Source: CAG-791 sp002392385 (GTDB lineage Bacteria; Bacillota; Clostridia; Lachnospirales; Lachnospiraceae). From it: a stretch of DNA of 64,000 nucleotides. Within the stretch, counting starts at the first letter, position 1, and the number at the start of each line of letters is the position of its first letter. The stretch spans positions 1 through 64,000 of the forward strand of contig CAMOIU010000005.1 of the NCBI GenBank assembly GCA_946616295.1, read 5' to 3'. Below, piece after piece: positions 16,139 through 24,687 of this stretch. The notes beneath the pieces are model-generated. The model was given only the letters and a program-made list of their open reading frames with translations, did not search any database and had not been told where the DNA came from. The translations under genes and the position numbers were made by a program.

Positions 16139-18145
16139 ATGGATGACAGGCAGCGGATACGGGAACTCACAGATCTTCTGAACAGGGCTTCAGAGGCTTA
16201 TTATAACGGCAACACCGAGATCATGAGCAACCTGGAGTACGACGCCCTCTACGATGAGCTCGTACAGCTGGAGGACAGGACCGGCGTGACCCTTTCGGAC
16301 TCCCCGACGGTGCGCGTGGGTTATACCTCCGCCAGAGAACTCCCCAAGGAAAGGCACGCCGCCCGCATGCTGTCCCTGGACAAGACCAAATCCCGGGAAG
16401 CCCTGGCCGCCTGGCTGGGCAGTCAGGAGGGCCTCCTGTCCTGGAAGCTGGACGGCCTGACCGTGGTGCTGACCTATCGGGAAGGAAAGCTTTTCAAGGC
16501 GGTGACCCGGGGCAACGGCGAGGTCGGCGAGGTGATCACGGACAACGCCCGCACCTTCCGGAATATCCCCCTCAAGATCCCCTTCCGCGGAGAGCTCATC
16601 CTGCGGGGAGAGGCCGTCATCCGTTATTCTGATTTTGAAAGGATCAACGGCGAACTGGGGGAGGAAGCCGCCCGTTATAAGAACCCCCGCAATCTCTGCA
16701 GCGGCAGTGTGCGGCAGCTCCAGAGCGAGGTGACGGCCTCCAGGTCTGTGCGCTTCTACGCCTTCTCCCTGGTGCAGGCCGAGGGCGCGGACTTTGACAA
16801 TTCCAGAGAGAAGCAGTTCCTTTTCCTCAGGGACCAGGGCTTTGAAGTGGTGGAATATACCAGAGTGACGGCCGATACCCTGCCGGAGGCCATTGAAGAT
16901 TTCAGCCGGCGGATCGGAGACAACGACATTCCCTCCGACGGCCTGGTGCTGATCATGGATGACATCGCCTACGGAGAATCTCTGGGGACGACCGCCAAGT
17001 TCCCCCGCAACGCCATGGCCTTTAAATGGGCGGACGAGCAGGAGGAGACGACCCTGATCACCGTGGAGTGGAACACCTCCAGGACCGGTCTGATCAATCC
17101 CGTGGCGGTCTTCGAGCCCGTGGAGCTGGAAGGCACCACGGTCCGCCGCGCCTCTGTCCACAACGTCAGCATGATCCGTGCCCTGCAGCTGGGCGAGGGG
17201 GACAGGATCATGGTCTATAAGGCCAATATGATCATTCCCCAGATCGCGGAGAACCTGACCAGGTCCGGCAGTCTGCAGATCCCTGACCGATGTCCCGTGT
17301 GCGGGGCGCCGGCCGTGATCCGCTCAGAAGAGGGGACCGAAGTCCTGCTCTGTACCAACGATGCCTGTACGGCCAGAAAGCTGAAGAGCTTCGTTCTTTT
17401 CACCGGCAGGAGCGCCCTCAATATCGAAGGCCTCTCCGAGATGACCCTGGAGAAGCTGATCGGCTGCGGACTGGTCCATGACTATGCCGACATCTTCCGC
17501 CTGTCCTCCCACAGGGACAGGATCGCCGCCATGGACGGCTTCGGGGACAAGTCCTTTGACAAGCTCATAAACAGCATCGAGCGCGCGAGGACCACGACCC
17601 TTCCCAGACTCCTGACAGGCCTTGGGATACCCGGGATCGGCTCCGCGGGGGCCAGACAGCTCTGTGACCATTTCCGCGACGATCTGCAGGCCATGCGGGC
17701 AGCGGACAGAGAGAGCCTGGCCGGCATAGACGGGGTGGGCCCCGTCCTGGCCCAGTCCATCGAGGATTTCTTCAGGGATGAAGAGGAGATGCGGGAGCTG
17801 GACGCCCTTCTGGAGGTGCTGCAGATCGAAGACCGTTATCCGGAAGGCGCGGAGCCGGAGGGAGCGGACAGCCCCATAGCCGGCAAGACCTTTGTGATCA
17901 CCGGCAAGGTGATGCATTTCCCCAATCGGGATGCCTTGAAGGAGTTTATCGAGTCCAGAGGCGGCAGGGTCGCCTCGGCGGTCTCCGCCAAAACGGACTA
18001 TCTCATCAATAATGATGCTGCTTCTGCTTCAGGCAAGAACAAGAAGGCCCGTCAGCTGGGGATCCCCGTGCTCACGGAAGACGCCTTTCTGGCCATGACA
18101 GAAGAGGAGGGAGTGAAGACAGATGCCGATCAAGATACAGAATGA
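16139..18145 (+). CDS. ligA: NAD-dependent DNA ligase
   Basis: The 668-residue protein is full length: domain Ia, the adenylation domain with catalytic Lys103 in KLDG, an OB fold, a four-Cys zinc finger (CPVCG...CTNDAC), a helix-hairpin-helix region (LLTGLGIPGIGSAGARQL) and a C-terminal BRCT domain. It seals nicks during replication and repair. ATG 16139 is preferred over 16124 because GAGG lies eight bases upstream. Its last 23 bases overlap metA in another frame, so the two are translationally linked. Confidence 0.97.
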   Translation: MDDRQRIRELTDLLNRASEAYYNGNTEIMSNLEYDALYDELVQLEDRTGVTLSDSPTVRVGYTSARELPKERHAARMLSLDKTKSREALAAWLGSQEGLLSWKLDGLTVVLTYREGKLFKAVTRGNGEVGEVITDNARTFRNIPLKIPFRGELILRGEAVIRYSDFERINGELGEEAARYKNPRNLCSGSVRQLQSEVTASRSVRFYAFSLVQAEGADFDNSREKQFLFLRDQGFEVVEYTRVTADTLPEAIEDFSRRIGDNDIPSDGLVLIMDDIAYGESLGTTAKFPRNAMAFKWADEQEETTLITVEWNTSRTGLINPVAVFEPVELEGTTVRRASVHNVSMIRALQLGEGDRIMVYKANMIIPQIAENLTRSGSLQIPDRCPVCGAPAVIRSEEGTEVLLCTNDACTARKLKSFVLFTGRSALNIEGLSEMTLEKLIGCGLVHDYADIFRLSSHRDRIAAMDGFGDKSFDKLINSIERARTTTLPRLLTGLGIPGIGSAGARQLCDHFRDDLQAMRAADRESLAGIDGVGPVLAQSIEDFFRDEEEMRELDALLEVLQIEDRYPEGAEPEGADSPIAGKTFVITGKVMHFPNRDALKEFIESRGGRVASAVSAKTDYLINNDAASASGKNKKARQLGIPVLTEDAFLAMTEEEGVKTDADQDTE

Positions 18146-19043
18146 CCTGCCGGTCAAGGAGATCCTGGAGAAGGAAAATCTGTTCGTCGTCGATGAAAAC
18201 AGGGCTATCCATCAGGATATCCGACCCCTGCAGCTGTGCATCCTCAACCTGATGCCCATCAAGGAGGAGACGGAGCTGCAGCTGCTCAGGATGCTGTCCA
18301 ATACCCCCCTTCAGATCGATGTGACCTTCATGCGCGTGAGCTCTCACCAGTCTCACAATACCTCCTACTCACATCTCCATAAGTTCTACTATACCTTCGA
18401 CGAGCTCAAGCATGAGCATTACGACGGACTCATCATCACCGGCGCGCCGGTGGAGAAACTGGAATATGAGGAGGTGGATTACTGGCCGGAGCTGTGCAGG
18501 ATCTTCACCTGGAGCCGGACCAATGTCTTCAGCACCTTCCATATCTGCTGGGGCGCCCAGGCGGGTCTCTATTATCACTACGGCCTGACCAAGGAGCTCC
18601 TGCCCAAAAAGCTCTTCGGTGTCTTCTCCCACGTGGTGGAGCACCGCAAGGAGCCCCTGGTGCGCGGATTCGACGATTATTTCCTGATCCCTCACAGCCG
18701 CTACACCGAGGTGCCCGCCGCCCAGATCCATGCCTGTAAGGACCTCAAGGTCCTGGCGGAATCGGAAGAGGCCGGCGTCCTCCTGTGCATGTCCCAGGAC
18801 GGACGCAGAGTCTTCATCATGGGCCACGCGGAATATGACCGCAATACCCTGCGCGATGAATACGTCAGGGACCAGAAGAGAGGGCTGGGAACGGCCCTTC
18901 CCATCAATTACTTCCCGGACGATGACCCGGACAAGCCGCCGAGTCTGCAGTGGAGGGCCCACAGCTACCTCCTCTACAGCAACTGGCTCAACTATTACGT
19001 CTACCAGCTGACGCCTTACGATATTACCACCATTCACGAATAA
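18123..19043 (+). CDS. metA: Homoserine O-acyltransferase MetA (acetyl-CoA type predicted)
   Basis: The 306-residue enzyme starts methionine synthesis by acylating homoserine. The nucleophile Cys142 (FHICWGAQAG) is present, as are the downstream His/Glu of the FIMGHAEYD motif. Residue 111 is Glu (APVEKLEYEE). In characterised family members, Glu here favours acetyl-CoA and Gly favours succinyl-CoA, so O-acetylhomoserine is the predicted product despite the usual succinyltransferase name. GGGAG sits inside the end of ligA before the ATG. No SAM riboswitch or separate promoter is seen, so it appears driven by the ligA message. Confidence 0.95.
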   Translation: MPIKIQNDLPVKEILEKENLFVVDENRAIHQDIRPLQLCILNLMPIKEETELQLLRMLSNTPLQIDVTFMRVSSHQSHNTSYSHLHKFYYTFDELKHEHYDGLIITGAPVEKLEYEEVDYWPELCRIFTWSRTNVFSTFHICWGAQAGLYYHYGLTKELLPKKLFGVFSHVVEHRKEPLVRGFDDYFLIPHSRYTEVPAAQIHACKDLKVLAESEEAGVLLCMSQDGRRVFIMGHAEYDRNTLRDEYVRDQKRGLGTALPINYFPDDDPDKPPSLQWRAHSYLLYSNWLNYYVYQLTPYDITTIHE

Positions 19044-19068
19044 GGACAGGCCCCAGAGACCTGCGGAC

Positions 19069-19110
19069 AAGCCGCTCCGGAGAGCAGAATCCCCGGGGCG
19101 GCTTTATATT
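19069..19110 (+). terminator. Terminator after metA
   Basis: AAGCCGCTCCGG pairs (one G-T) with CCGGGGCGGCTT across a 12-base loop and is followed by TATATTT. Confidence 0.82.
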
Positions 19111-19132
19111 TCGGAAAAGAAAATTCGTAATA

Positions 19133-19147
19133 ACATTTCTGAAAAAT
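19133..19147 (+). promoter_or_regulatory. Candidate CodY box
   Basis: ACATTTCTGAAAAAT matches 12 of 15 positions of the published CodY consensus AATTTTCWGAAAATT, with the core TTTCTGAAAA intact. It lies five bases upstream of the -35 of the surface-protein promoter. Confidence 0.5.
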
Positions 19148-19151
19148 CTCC

Positions 19152-19180
19152 TTTACAAATATGTAAATACGTACTAATAT
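19152..19180 (+). promoter_or_regulatory. Promoter of the surface-protein/export operon
   Basis: TTTACA, 17-bp spacer, TAATAT. The leader of about 205 bases (19187-19395) contains a 12-bp palindrome GTCGGATCCGAC near 19214 and several GATC-rich inverted repeats at 19290-19350; I recognise no known riboswitch in it. Confidence 0.7.
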
Positions 19181-19395
19181 GAAAATGCGTTCGCGGAGCG
19201 GACGCTCGCCGGAGTCGGATCCGACATTCTGAAATGCTCTCTATCATTCCCATCAGAGTGCATAAAGCCCTTAAAACCAGTAAACAGAAGGATCTCTTCT
19301 GCAGATCTCAAAAGTTTGATCTGTATGATCGAAAGATCAGCAGAGTTTATTAAGTATACGTAAAAGCAGAACAGAAAGGAGAATTTTCATCCGAA

Positions 19396-21828
19396 ATGCG
19401 GAGAGCTTTTTTGAAATGGATCAAGGTATTTACGATAATCATGATGATCACGGCCCTGACGACCGGTCACTGTATGATCCCTGCCCGGGCCGCGGATGCC
19501 GGGCAGGAGGAGGCGGCAGCTTCGGAGTCACGGAAGGAGTCTCAGAAGGAGACCCAGCCGCAGGCGGACGGAGAGACGGGCAGGGAGGCCTCCTCCGAAC
19601 CGACCAGTGAGCAGGCGGGACCGCAGGAGACCGTGAACCAGGCGGGAGGGTCGGAGGACCCTGGTCAGGGGACATCGGAAGCGGGGGATCCGGAACCGGC
19701 GGCGCAGGAAGGCGATAAGACCGGGGACGGGCAGGAGACCGGGAACGGACAGACAGCCGGGGACGCCGGCGCACCGGATGGGCAGGGAGAGACCGGCCTG
19801 CCGGCGGGGCAGGAAGAAGGGACAGCGGCCTCCGAGGGAGCTCTCACCGGCGACGGAGAAGGTGCTCTCGAGGGGACGGAGAGCCTGGAATCGGAGGACG
19901 GTCAGGCGGAGGAGACGGAAGCCGGGACAGAATCGGAGACGGAAACAGAGACAGAGACGGAGGAGCCGGAGCCGGCCCCCACGGTCAGGATCACAGGGGA
20001 TGATAATCCCAACGGGAAATGGAATTTCACCAATTACAATATCGCCAACCATTACTGGACCACGCCGCTGAAGATCAAGGACAGCAACGGCAATACGACC
20101 GTCGCCTACTGCGGGGCTGCCCTGATGGACGGCTCTAAATCCGAGAAGTCCTTCAAGGACGTCTGGAGAGCGACAGACCCCAACATCATCAAGTGTGCCT
20201 ACTATTCCTGCGGAGGCGGCGCCTCTGTGGCCCAGAAGTATTTTGCCACGGGAGGCAAGGGCAGCAAGTGGAGAGGCGGCGTCCTTCTGGGACATTTTGC
20301 CATGTCCATCTATGTGCAGAGAGCCTATCCGGAACGGGTGCCCGCTTCCAAGAGGATCAATCTCAACACCTGGAGGGATAAGGGCTACAAGGTGGGCGGC
20401 CCCAATTCGACGGCCACTTCCAAACTCAAGCCCTGGTTCGTGACGGCCGTCAAGAACTTCATGAAGGATATTGAAGAGCGGCCTGTGCCGGAGGGCGTCA
20501 AGGTCTATCTGTGTCAGTCCGGAAAGAGCGGTCATCAGATCTACTACTACATCGTCAAGGAGACGGAGCCGGAAGAGCCTGTTTACGACCCGGATATTGC
20601 CACCCATCTGAAGGACCAGGAGGGAAACAGCGAGCTGTCGGTGCAGCCGGAGGTCATCCTGGAGGATGAGGTCAGGCTCATGGATTTCGGCGGCTACGTG
20701 GGCAGAGAGATCGAGATCCGGGGAGAGCTCTTCGATGCGGAGACCGGTGAGAGCACCGGCATCACCGCTTCCCGGACCATCAAGGTGGAGGACGGGGATG
20801 AGACGGTGGTGATCTCCTTTACGGTGGATACCACCAGGCTGGCCGGCAGAAGGATCGTGGCCGCCCAGACAGCCTATGACGGAGAGAAGGTGATTGTAGA
20901 GCACAAGGACCTGGAGGACGAGGAGCAGACCGTCTCGATCCCCTCCATCCGGACGGAGGCGTCCGCGGAGGAGACCGGAACGGACCTCCTTCCCGCGGGC
21001 AGGGAGGAGACTATCGTCAAGGATGAGGTCTTCTATGAGGGGCTGATCCCCGGACAGACCTATTGCCTGACCGGACGGCTGATCTGCATAGAGACCGGTG
21101 AGGAGGTCCCCGCCAGACTTCTGGACGCGGAGGGCCATGAGACCGACCAGGTGGAGTTCACACCCGAGTCGGCGGATGGAAGCTGCGTGCTCCGCTTCGC
21201 TGTGGATACACGGGAGCTGGACGGCCGGTCTCTGGTGACCTTCGAGCGGCTCTACAGGGCGGAGAGACTGCTGGTCACCCACGAAGATCCGGAGGATGAG
21301 AAGCAGACGGTCTATGTGCCCTGGATCCTGACGGAAGCGGCCGACGCTGAGACAGGGGACAAGACCCTGCGGGACAGCCGGGAAGGGGCCGTTGAGGACC
21401 GGGTCCACTACTATCACCTGATACCGGGAGAGACCTATACCCTCTGCGCCCGGCTCGTGGATACCCGGACAGGGAAGACTGCCGTTTCCGGGGGCAGGGA
21501 GATCACGGGGATCCGGACCTTCGTGCCGGATACGGCGGAAGGCTATGAGACCGTCCGTCTGCCTCTGGATGTGACGGGACTCACCGACGGCCGGTATGTG
21601 GTATACGAAAAGCTCCTGTCAGGCGGGGAGGATGGCCCTGAGATCGCCGTCCACGAGGATCCGGAAGATGAGGCACAGATCGTCTTTGTCCCCGAAAGGC
21701 CCAGAGAAAGTGTGAAAACAGGGGATACAGACCACTGGGGTCTTCTGATCAGCTTTCTGACGGCGGGCGGGCTCTCGCTCATTCTTGGGAGAAAAGCACT
21801 TGAGAGAAAAGGCGCAAAGACCAGGTAA
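19396..21828 (+). CDS. Cell-wall-anchored surface protein with thioester-like and T-Q ester-bond domains
   Basis: The 810-residue precursor starts with a signal peptide (cleavage likely after ARA, residue 33). An acidic Glu/Gly/Thr-rich stalk follows (about 34-195), then a domain resembling thioester adhesin domains (about 200-395) with Cys239 in AYCG and Cys267/272. Three repeated beta domains (about 405-765) carry the D-V-x-Y-x-L-x-P-G and EDExQTV-type motifs of VaFEP/T-Q ester domains. The end is SVKTGD, a hydrophobic segment and a basic tail, a sorting signal of the variant xxKTGD kind. It should be covalently fixed to peptidoglycan and project from the cell, perhaps binding a host or partner. 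The thioester Gln position reads GHFAMS, with His300 instead of Gln. Confidence 0.85.
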   Translation: MRRAFLKWIKVFTIIMMITALTTGHCMIPARAADAGQEEAAASESRKESQKETQPQADGETGREASSEPTSEQAGPQETVNQAGGSEDPGQGTSEAGDPEPAAQEGDKTGDGQETGNGQTAGDAGAPDGQGETGLPAGQEEGTAASEGALTGDGEGALEGTESLESEDGQAEETEAGTESETETETETEEPEPAPTVRITGDDNPNGKWNFTNYNIANHYWTTPLKIKDSNGNTTVAYCGAALMDGSKSEKSFKDVWRATDPNIIKCAYYSCGGGASVAQKYFATGGKGSKWRGGVLLGHFAMSIYVQRAYPERVPASKRINLNTWRDKGYKVGGPNSTATSKLKPWFVTAVKNFMKDIEERPVPEGVKVYLCQSGKSGHQIYYYIVKETEPEEPVYDPDIATHLKDQEGNSELSVQPEVILEDEVRLMDFGGYVGREIEIRGELFDAETGESTGITASRTIKVEDGDETVVISFTVDTTRLAGRRIVAAQTAYDGEKVIVEHKDLEDEEQTVSIPSIRTEASAEETGTDLLPAGREETIVKDEVFYEGLIPGQTYCLTGRLICIETGEEVPARLLDAEGHETDQVEFTPESADGSCVLRFAVDTRELDGRSLVTFERLYRAERLLVTHEDPEDEKQTVYVPWILTEAADAETGDKTLRDSREGAVEDRVHYYHLIPGETYTLCARLVDTRTGKTAVSGGREITGIRTFVPDTAEGYETVRLPLDVTGLTDGRYVVYEKLLSGGEDGPEIAVHEDPEDEAQIVFVPERPRESVKTGDTDHWGLLISFLTAGGLSLILGRKALERKGAKTR

Positions 21829-22645
21829 AGAGGTCCTGTATCTCGGGATAAGGCTGCGGACAGGCGCGGCAGAGCTGGGAAGAGGATGCCTTCTCCTGCT
21901 CAGGCTGTCCGCCCATGATCTCCGCATGTCCGAGGCGGGCTCTGCCGCGGGCGTGATCTGGAGCTTCGGAGAACCCGCCCTGCTGCTCTCGGTCCTGTAT
22001 TTTGTTTTCAGCACCGGGCTGCGGACGGGAGAGATCGGGGGCATCCCCTACGGGCAATGGTTTCTGGCCGGCTACCTGCCCTGGCAGCTGGTCAGCCGGG
22101 TGATCAGTCTTTCTGCCGTGATCATCAAAAAGCACAGGGCCATGCTCAGGCAGATCCGGTTTCCGGCTCTGGTCCTCCCCCTCCTGCCGGCGGTCACTTC
22201 CCTCTGGGTACACCTGGGTCTCCTGGCCCTCTATGCCGGCATGACCCGTCCGGCCGCGGGTCCCCGGGAGGCCGCCCTGCTCTTGTGGACCCTCCTGTGG
22301 ATCCTGGTGCTCACGGCCGGCATCTCCTGCGGGGTATCCACGGCCTGTGTCATCCGGCCCTCCCTGGGTTCGGTGATCAATGTCCTCCTTCAGCTCTGGT
22401 TCTGGGTCACGCCCCTGGCCTGGGAGGAGACAGACGGGGCGCCGGCGGGAGGCGCGGCAGGGATCGTAAGATTCCTTTCGGAGAACAACCCCCTGCGGAT
22501 GGCCGTGATCAATTACCGCTGGGCCCTGCTGGGAAGCGGCCGGCCCTGCCGCGGAGGGGAACTGCCGCTCCAGGCGCTTGCGGCGGCGGCCGCGGGACTG
22601 ATCATTTTTCTTAAAAACAGAAAGGAGATCGCGGATGCGGTCTGA
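21800..22645 (+). CDS. ABC-2 type polysaccharide export permease (Wzm/TagG-like)
   Basis: The product has about six hydrophobic segments and the ABC-2 family features: a hydrophilic N-terminus, QWFLAGYLPWQLVSRVIS, an amphipathic loop (IIKKHRAMLRQIRFPALVLP) and a late NPLRMAVINYR stretch. Such permeases pair with an ATPase to export lipid-linked O-antigen, teichoic acid or similar glycans. TTG at 21800 (281 residues) is preferred since GGGAGA lies seven bases upstream; TTG 21785 is possible. It overlaps the surface-protein gene by 29 bases and the ATPase gene by 11, so these three are translationally coupled. Confidence 0.85.
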   Translation: MREKAQRPGKEVLYLGIRLRTGAAELGRGCLLLLRLSAHDLRMSEAGSAAGVIWSFGEPALLLSVLYFVFSTGLRTGEIGGIPYGQWFLAGYLPWQLVSRVISLSAVIIKKHRAMLRQIRFPALVLPLLPAVTSLWVHLGLLALYAGMTRPAAGPREAALLLWTLLWILVLTAGISCGVSTACVIRPSLGSVINVLLQLWFWVTPLAWEETDGAPAGGAAGIVRFLSENNPLRMAVINYRWALLGSGRPCRGGELPLQALAAAAAGLIIFLKNRKEIADAV

Positions 22646-23897
22646 GAGACCAGGACAAGGGGCCGGTCCGGCCCCGGAGCCGGCGGGAAAGGGGACGGCG
22701 CGGACGGACGGGATCGTACTCAGCGTCAGGAATATAACCAAGACATACAAGGGCCTGCCGCCTGTCCTTCGCGGCCTTTCCTTTCATCTGCGAAGGGGAG
22801 AATGTGTGGGGATCATCGGGCGCAACGGGGCTGGCAAGAGTACGCTGCTCAAGATCATTGCCGGCGTGACGGCCCCGGACAGCGGCAGCGTGCGCCTGTC
22901 CGGAAGGACGGGCGGGATCCTGGAGCTGGGGGCCGCCTTCTACCCGGCCTACACAGGCAGGGAGAATATCCGTCTGGCAGGGACCCTCATGGGCCTGTCG
23001 CCGGGGGAGATCCGACGGATCACGCCGTCGGTGATAGCCTTCTCCGGCCTGGGGGACAGGATCGACGCCCCGGTGCGCACCTACTCCTCCGGCATGTTCG
23101 TGAGACTGGCCTTCTCGGTCGCCGTCTGCGCCACACCGGACATCCTGATCATCGATGAGGCCCTTGTCGTAGGGGACATAGAGTTCCAGAAGCAGTGCTA
23201 CGAGAAGATCCGGGAGATGTCCGCCGCCAGCACGGTGCTCATGGTATCGCATGACCTGCATGCCATCACGCGTTTCTGCACCAGGATTCTGGTCCTGGAG
23301 GAGGGGCAGATCGTCTGTGACGGGCCGGCCAGACAAGCCGTCGAGGTCTACACCCGGATCCTGCAGGGGGAAGGACCGGCTCTCCCGCGGCCGCCGCGGG
23401 GAACCGGGGAGACCATGCATGTACCGCCCGCGGACTGTGTCAGCGGCGAGGGCAGGATCCGCATCACAGGCTGCACCCTGTCTGTTGACGGCCTCGAGGA
23501 CTGCGAGGTGTGCAGGGAGGGCCAGACAGTCAGGATCACCCTGGAGACGGAAGCTGACCTGTCCACGGAAGACCTGATCGTGGGCTACCAGATCCGGGAC
23601 CGGTGCGGTACAGAGATCTTCGGTGAGACCCAGCTGGGCCGGGGGGACCTGTGTCCGGCGGACAGAAGACTGGGGACAGGCCGGTCTGTCATCACCTTTA
23701 CCTTCCGCTGGCCCCGGGTGCGGGAGGGTTTGTATTTCATCACGCCGGGCATAGGGATAGGGCCTGAGGTCATGCGGCAGAGGGAGCAGTGCTGGCTCAA
23801 CGATGTCTTCAGGCTGCGGGCGATCGTGGAGGAGGGAACCGTATACGGGATGTTCAATGTTTCCATGGAAGAATTCAGGATCAGGCCGGCGGGATGA
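22635..23897 (+). CDS. Polysaccharide export ABC ATPase with Wzt-type C-terminal domain
   Basis: The 420-residue protein has Walker A GRNGAGKST, signature YSSGM, Walker B ILIIDEAL and the H-loop in VSHD, like TagH/Wzt. About 165 residues follow the ATPase core and form a beta-rich region (RIRITGCTLSVDG...) resembling the Wzt substrate-recognition domain, which in O9a-type systems reads the terminal modification of the glycan. The first 25 residues are low-complexity. AAAGGAG precedes the ATG. The methyltransferase gene directly after it fits a system in which a methylated chain end marks the glycan for export; that link is inferred. Confidence 0.9.
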   Translation: MRSERPGQGAGPAPEPAGKGTARTDGIVLSVRNITKTYKGLPPVLRGLSFHLRRGECVGIIGRNGAGKSTLLKIIAGVTAPDSGSVRLSGRTGGILELGAAFYPAYTGRENIRLAGTLMGLSPGEIRRITPSVIAFSGLGDRIDAPVRTYSSGMFVRLAFSVAVCATPDILIIDEALVVGDIEFQKQCYEKIREMSAASTVLMVSHDLHAITRFCTRILVLEEGQIVCDGPARQAVEVYTRILQGEGPALPRPPRGTGETMHVPPADCVSGEGRIRITGCTLSVDGLEDCEVCREGQTVRITLETEADLSTEDLIVGYQIRDRCGTEIFGETQLGRGDLCPADRRLGTGRSVITFTFRWPRVREGLYFITPGIGIGPEVMRQREQCWLNDVFRLRAIVEEGTVYGMFNVSMEEFRIRPAG

Positions 23898-23931
23898 CAG
23901 GGAAACAGGCGTCGCCGGCGGGAGGGAAGGT

Positions 23932-24687
23932 ATGGAAGGAATGGAAGGGATAAAGAGGTGGATCCGAAGAGAACCGGACTTTAAGTGTGACAGGCTCTGC
24001 AGGCCCCTGTACGCGGCGGCGCCCTGGTCGGGCCTGCGCCCCTTCGTCTACGATTATCTCTGCAATATAAGACCCTCCACGGTGGTCGAACTGGGTACCC
24101 ACTACGGCTGCAGTGCCTTCTGCTTTATGCAGGCCATGCAGGATGAGGTGCCGGATACCCGGCTGACGCTGATCGACACCTGGGAGGGGGATCCCTTCAC
24201 CATCCATGACTACAGGGATGATGTTTACGGGAGCTTCCGGAGAGTGATGGAGACCTGCTATCCCGGTCTGCCGGTCCGGGTCCTGAGGGAACGCTTCTCG
24301 GACGCGGCAGGCAGGTTCGAGAGGGGGAGCATTCAGCTCCTGCATCTGGACGGCTCCCACCTCTACCGGGAGGTGAGGCGGGATTTTGAGGACTGGTATG
24401 ACAAGGTCTCTGAGGACGGTGCGATCTTCCTGCACGACGTGACAGCAGAGAAGGACGGACACCTGCTGGGTTCGGGGGTCTTCTGGAAGGAGCTCCAGGG
24501 GGCCTTCCCCTACACTGTCACCATACCCTGCAGCTGCGGGTTGGGCATCCTGGCGCGGCAGGAGCGGCAGATTGACCTTCTGCGGACGGCGGTCCGGGAT
24601 CCGGGCTATCAGAGGCGGTATGAGAGAGAGAATGAAGAGATCAAGGCATGGCTGCGGGAGATGTGGTTTGCAGCGGGAGGAACTTGA
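23932..24687 (+). CDS. Class I SAM-dependent methyltransferase (Methyltransf_24 type)
   Basis: The 252-residue product has the SAM-binding glycine motif VVELGTHYGCSA (about residues 50-61), the acidic residue after strand 2 (LTLIDTWEGD) and LLHLDGSHLYREV, typical of Methyltransf_24 sugar or cephalosporin-hydroxylase-like methyltransferases found in surface-glycan clusters. GGAGG lies six bases before ATG 23932; ATG 23941 is an alternative. It follows the Wzt-like ATPase by 34 bases and abuts the next gene with no gap (the next ATG is immediately after the stop). A role in capping the exported glycan is plausible. Confidence 0.82.
   Translation: MEGMEGIKRWIRREPDFKCDRLCRPLYAAAPWSGLRPFVYDYLCNIRPSTVVELGTHYGCSAFCFMQAMQDEVPDTRLTLIDTWEGDPFTIHDYRDDVYGSFRRVMETCYPGLPVRVLRERFSDAAGRFERGSIQLLHLDGSHLYREVRRDFEDWYDKVSEDGAIFLHDVTAEKDGHLLGSGVFWKELQGAFPYTVTIPCSCGLGILARQERQIDLLRTAVRDPGYQRRYERENEEIKAWLREMWFAAGGT

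Noticed and set aside
17900..18130. SAM or T-box regulation of metA
   Set aside because: The sequence before metA is ligA coding sequence (BRCT domain); no T-box or S-box core is present.
19187..19395. c-di-GMP riboswitch before the surface protein
   Set aside because: Such riboswitches often precede adhesins, but the conserved core motifs were not found in this leader.
19528..21417. 629-residue minus-strand reading frame opposite the surface protein
   Set aside because: Antisense to a gene with signal peptide, repeat domains and sorting signal; composition is that of a shadow.
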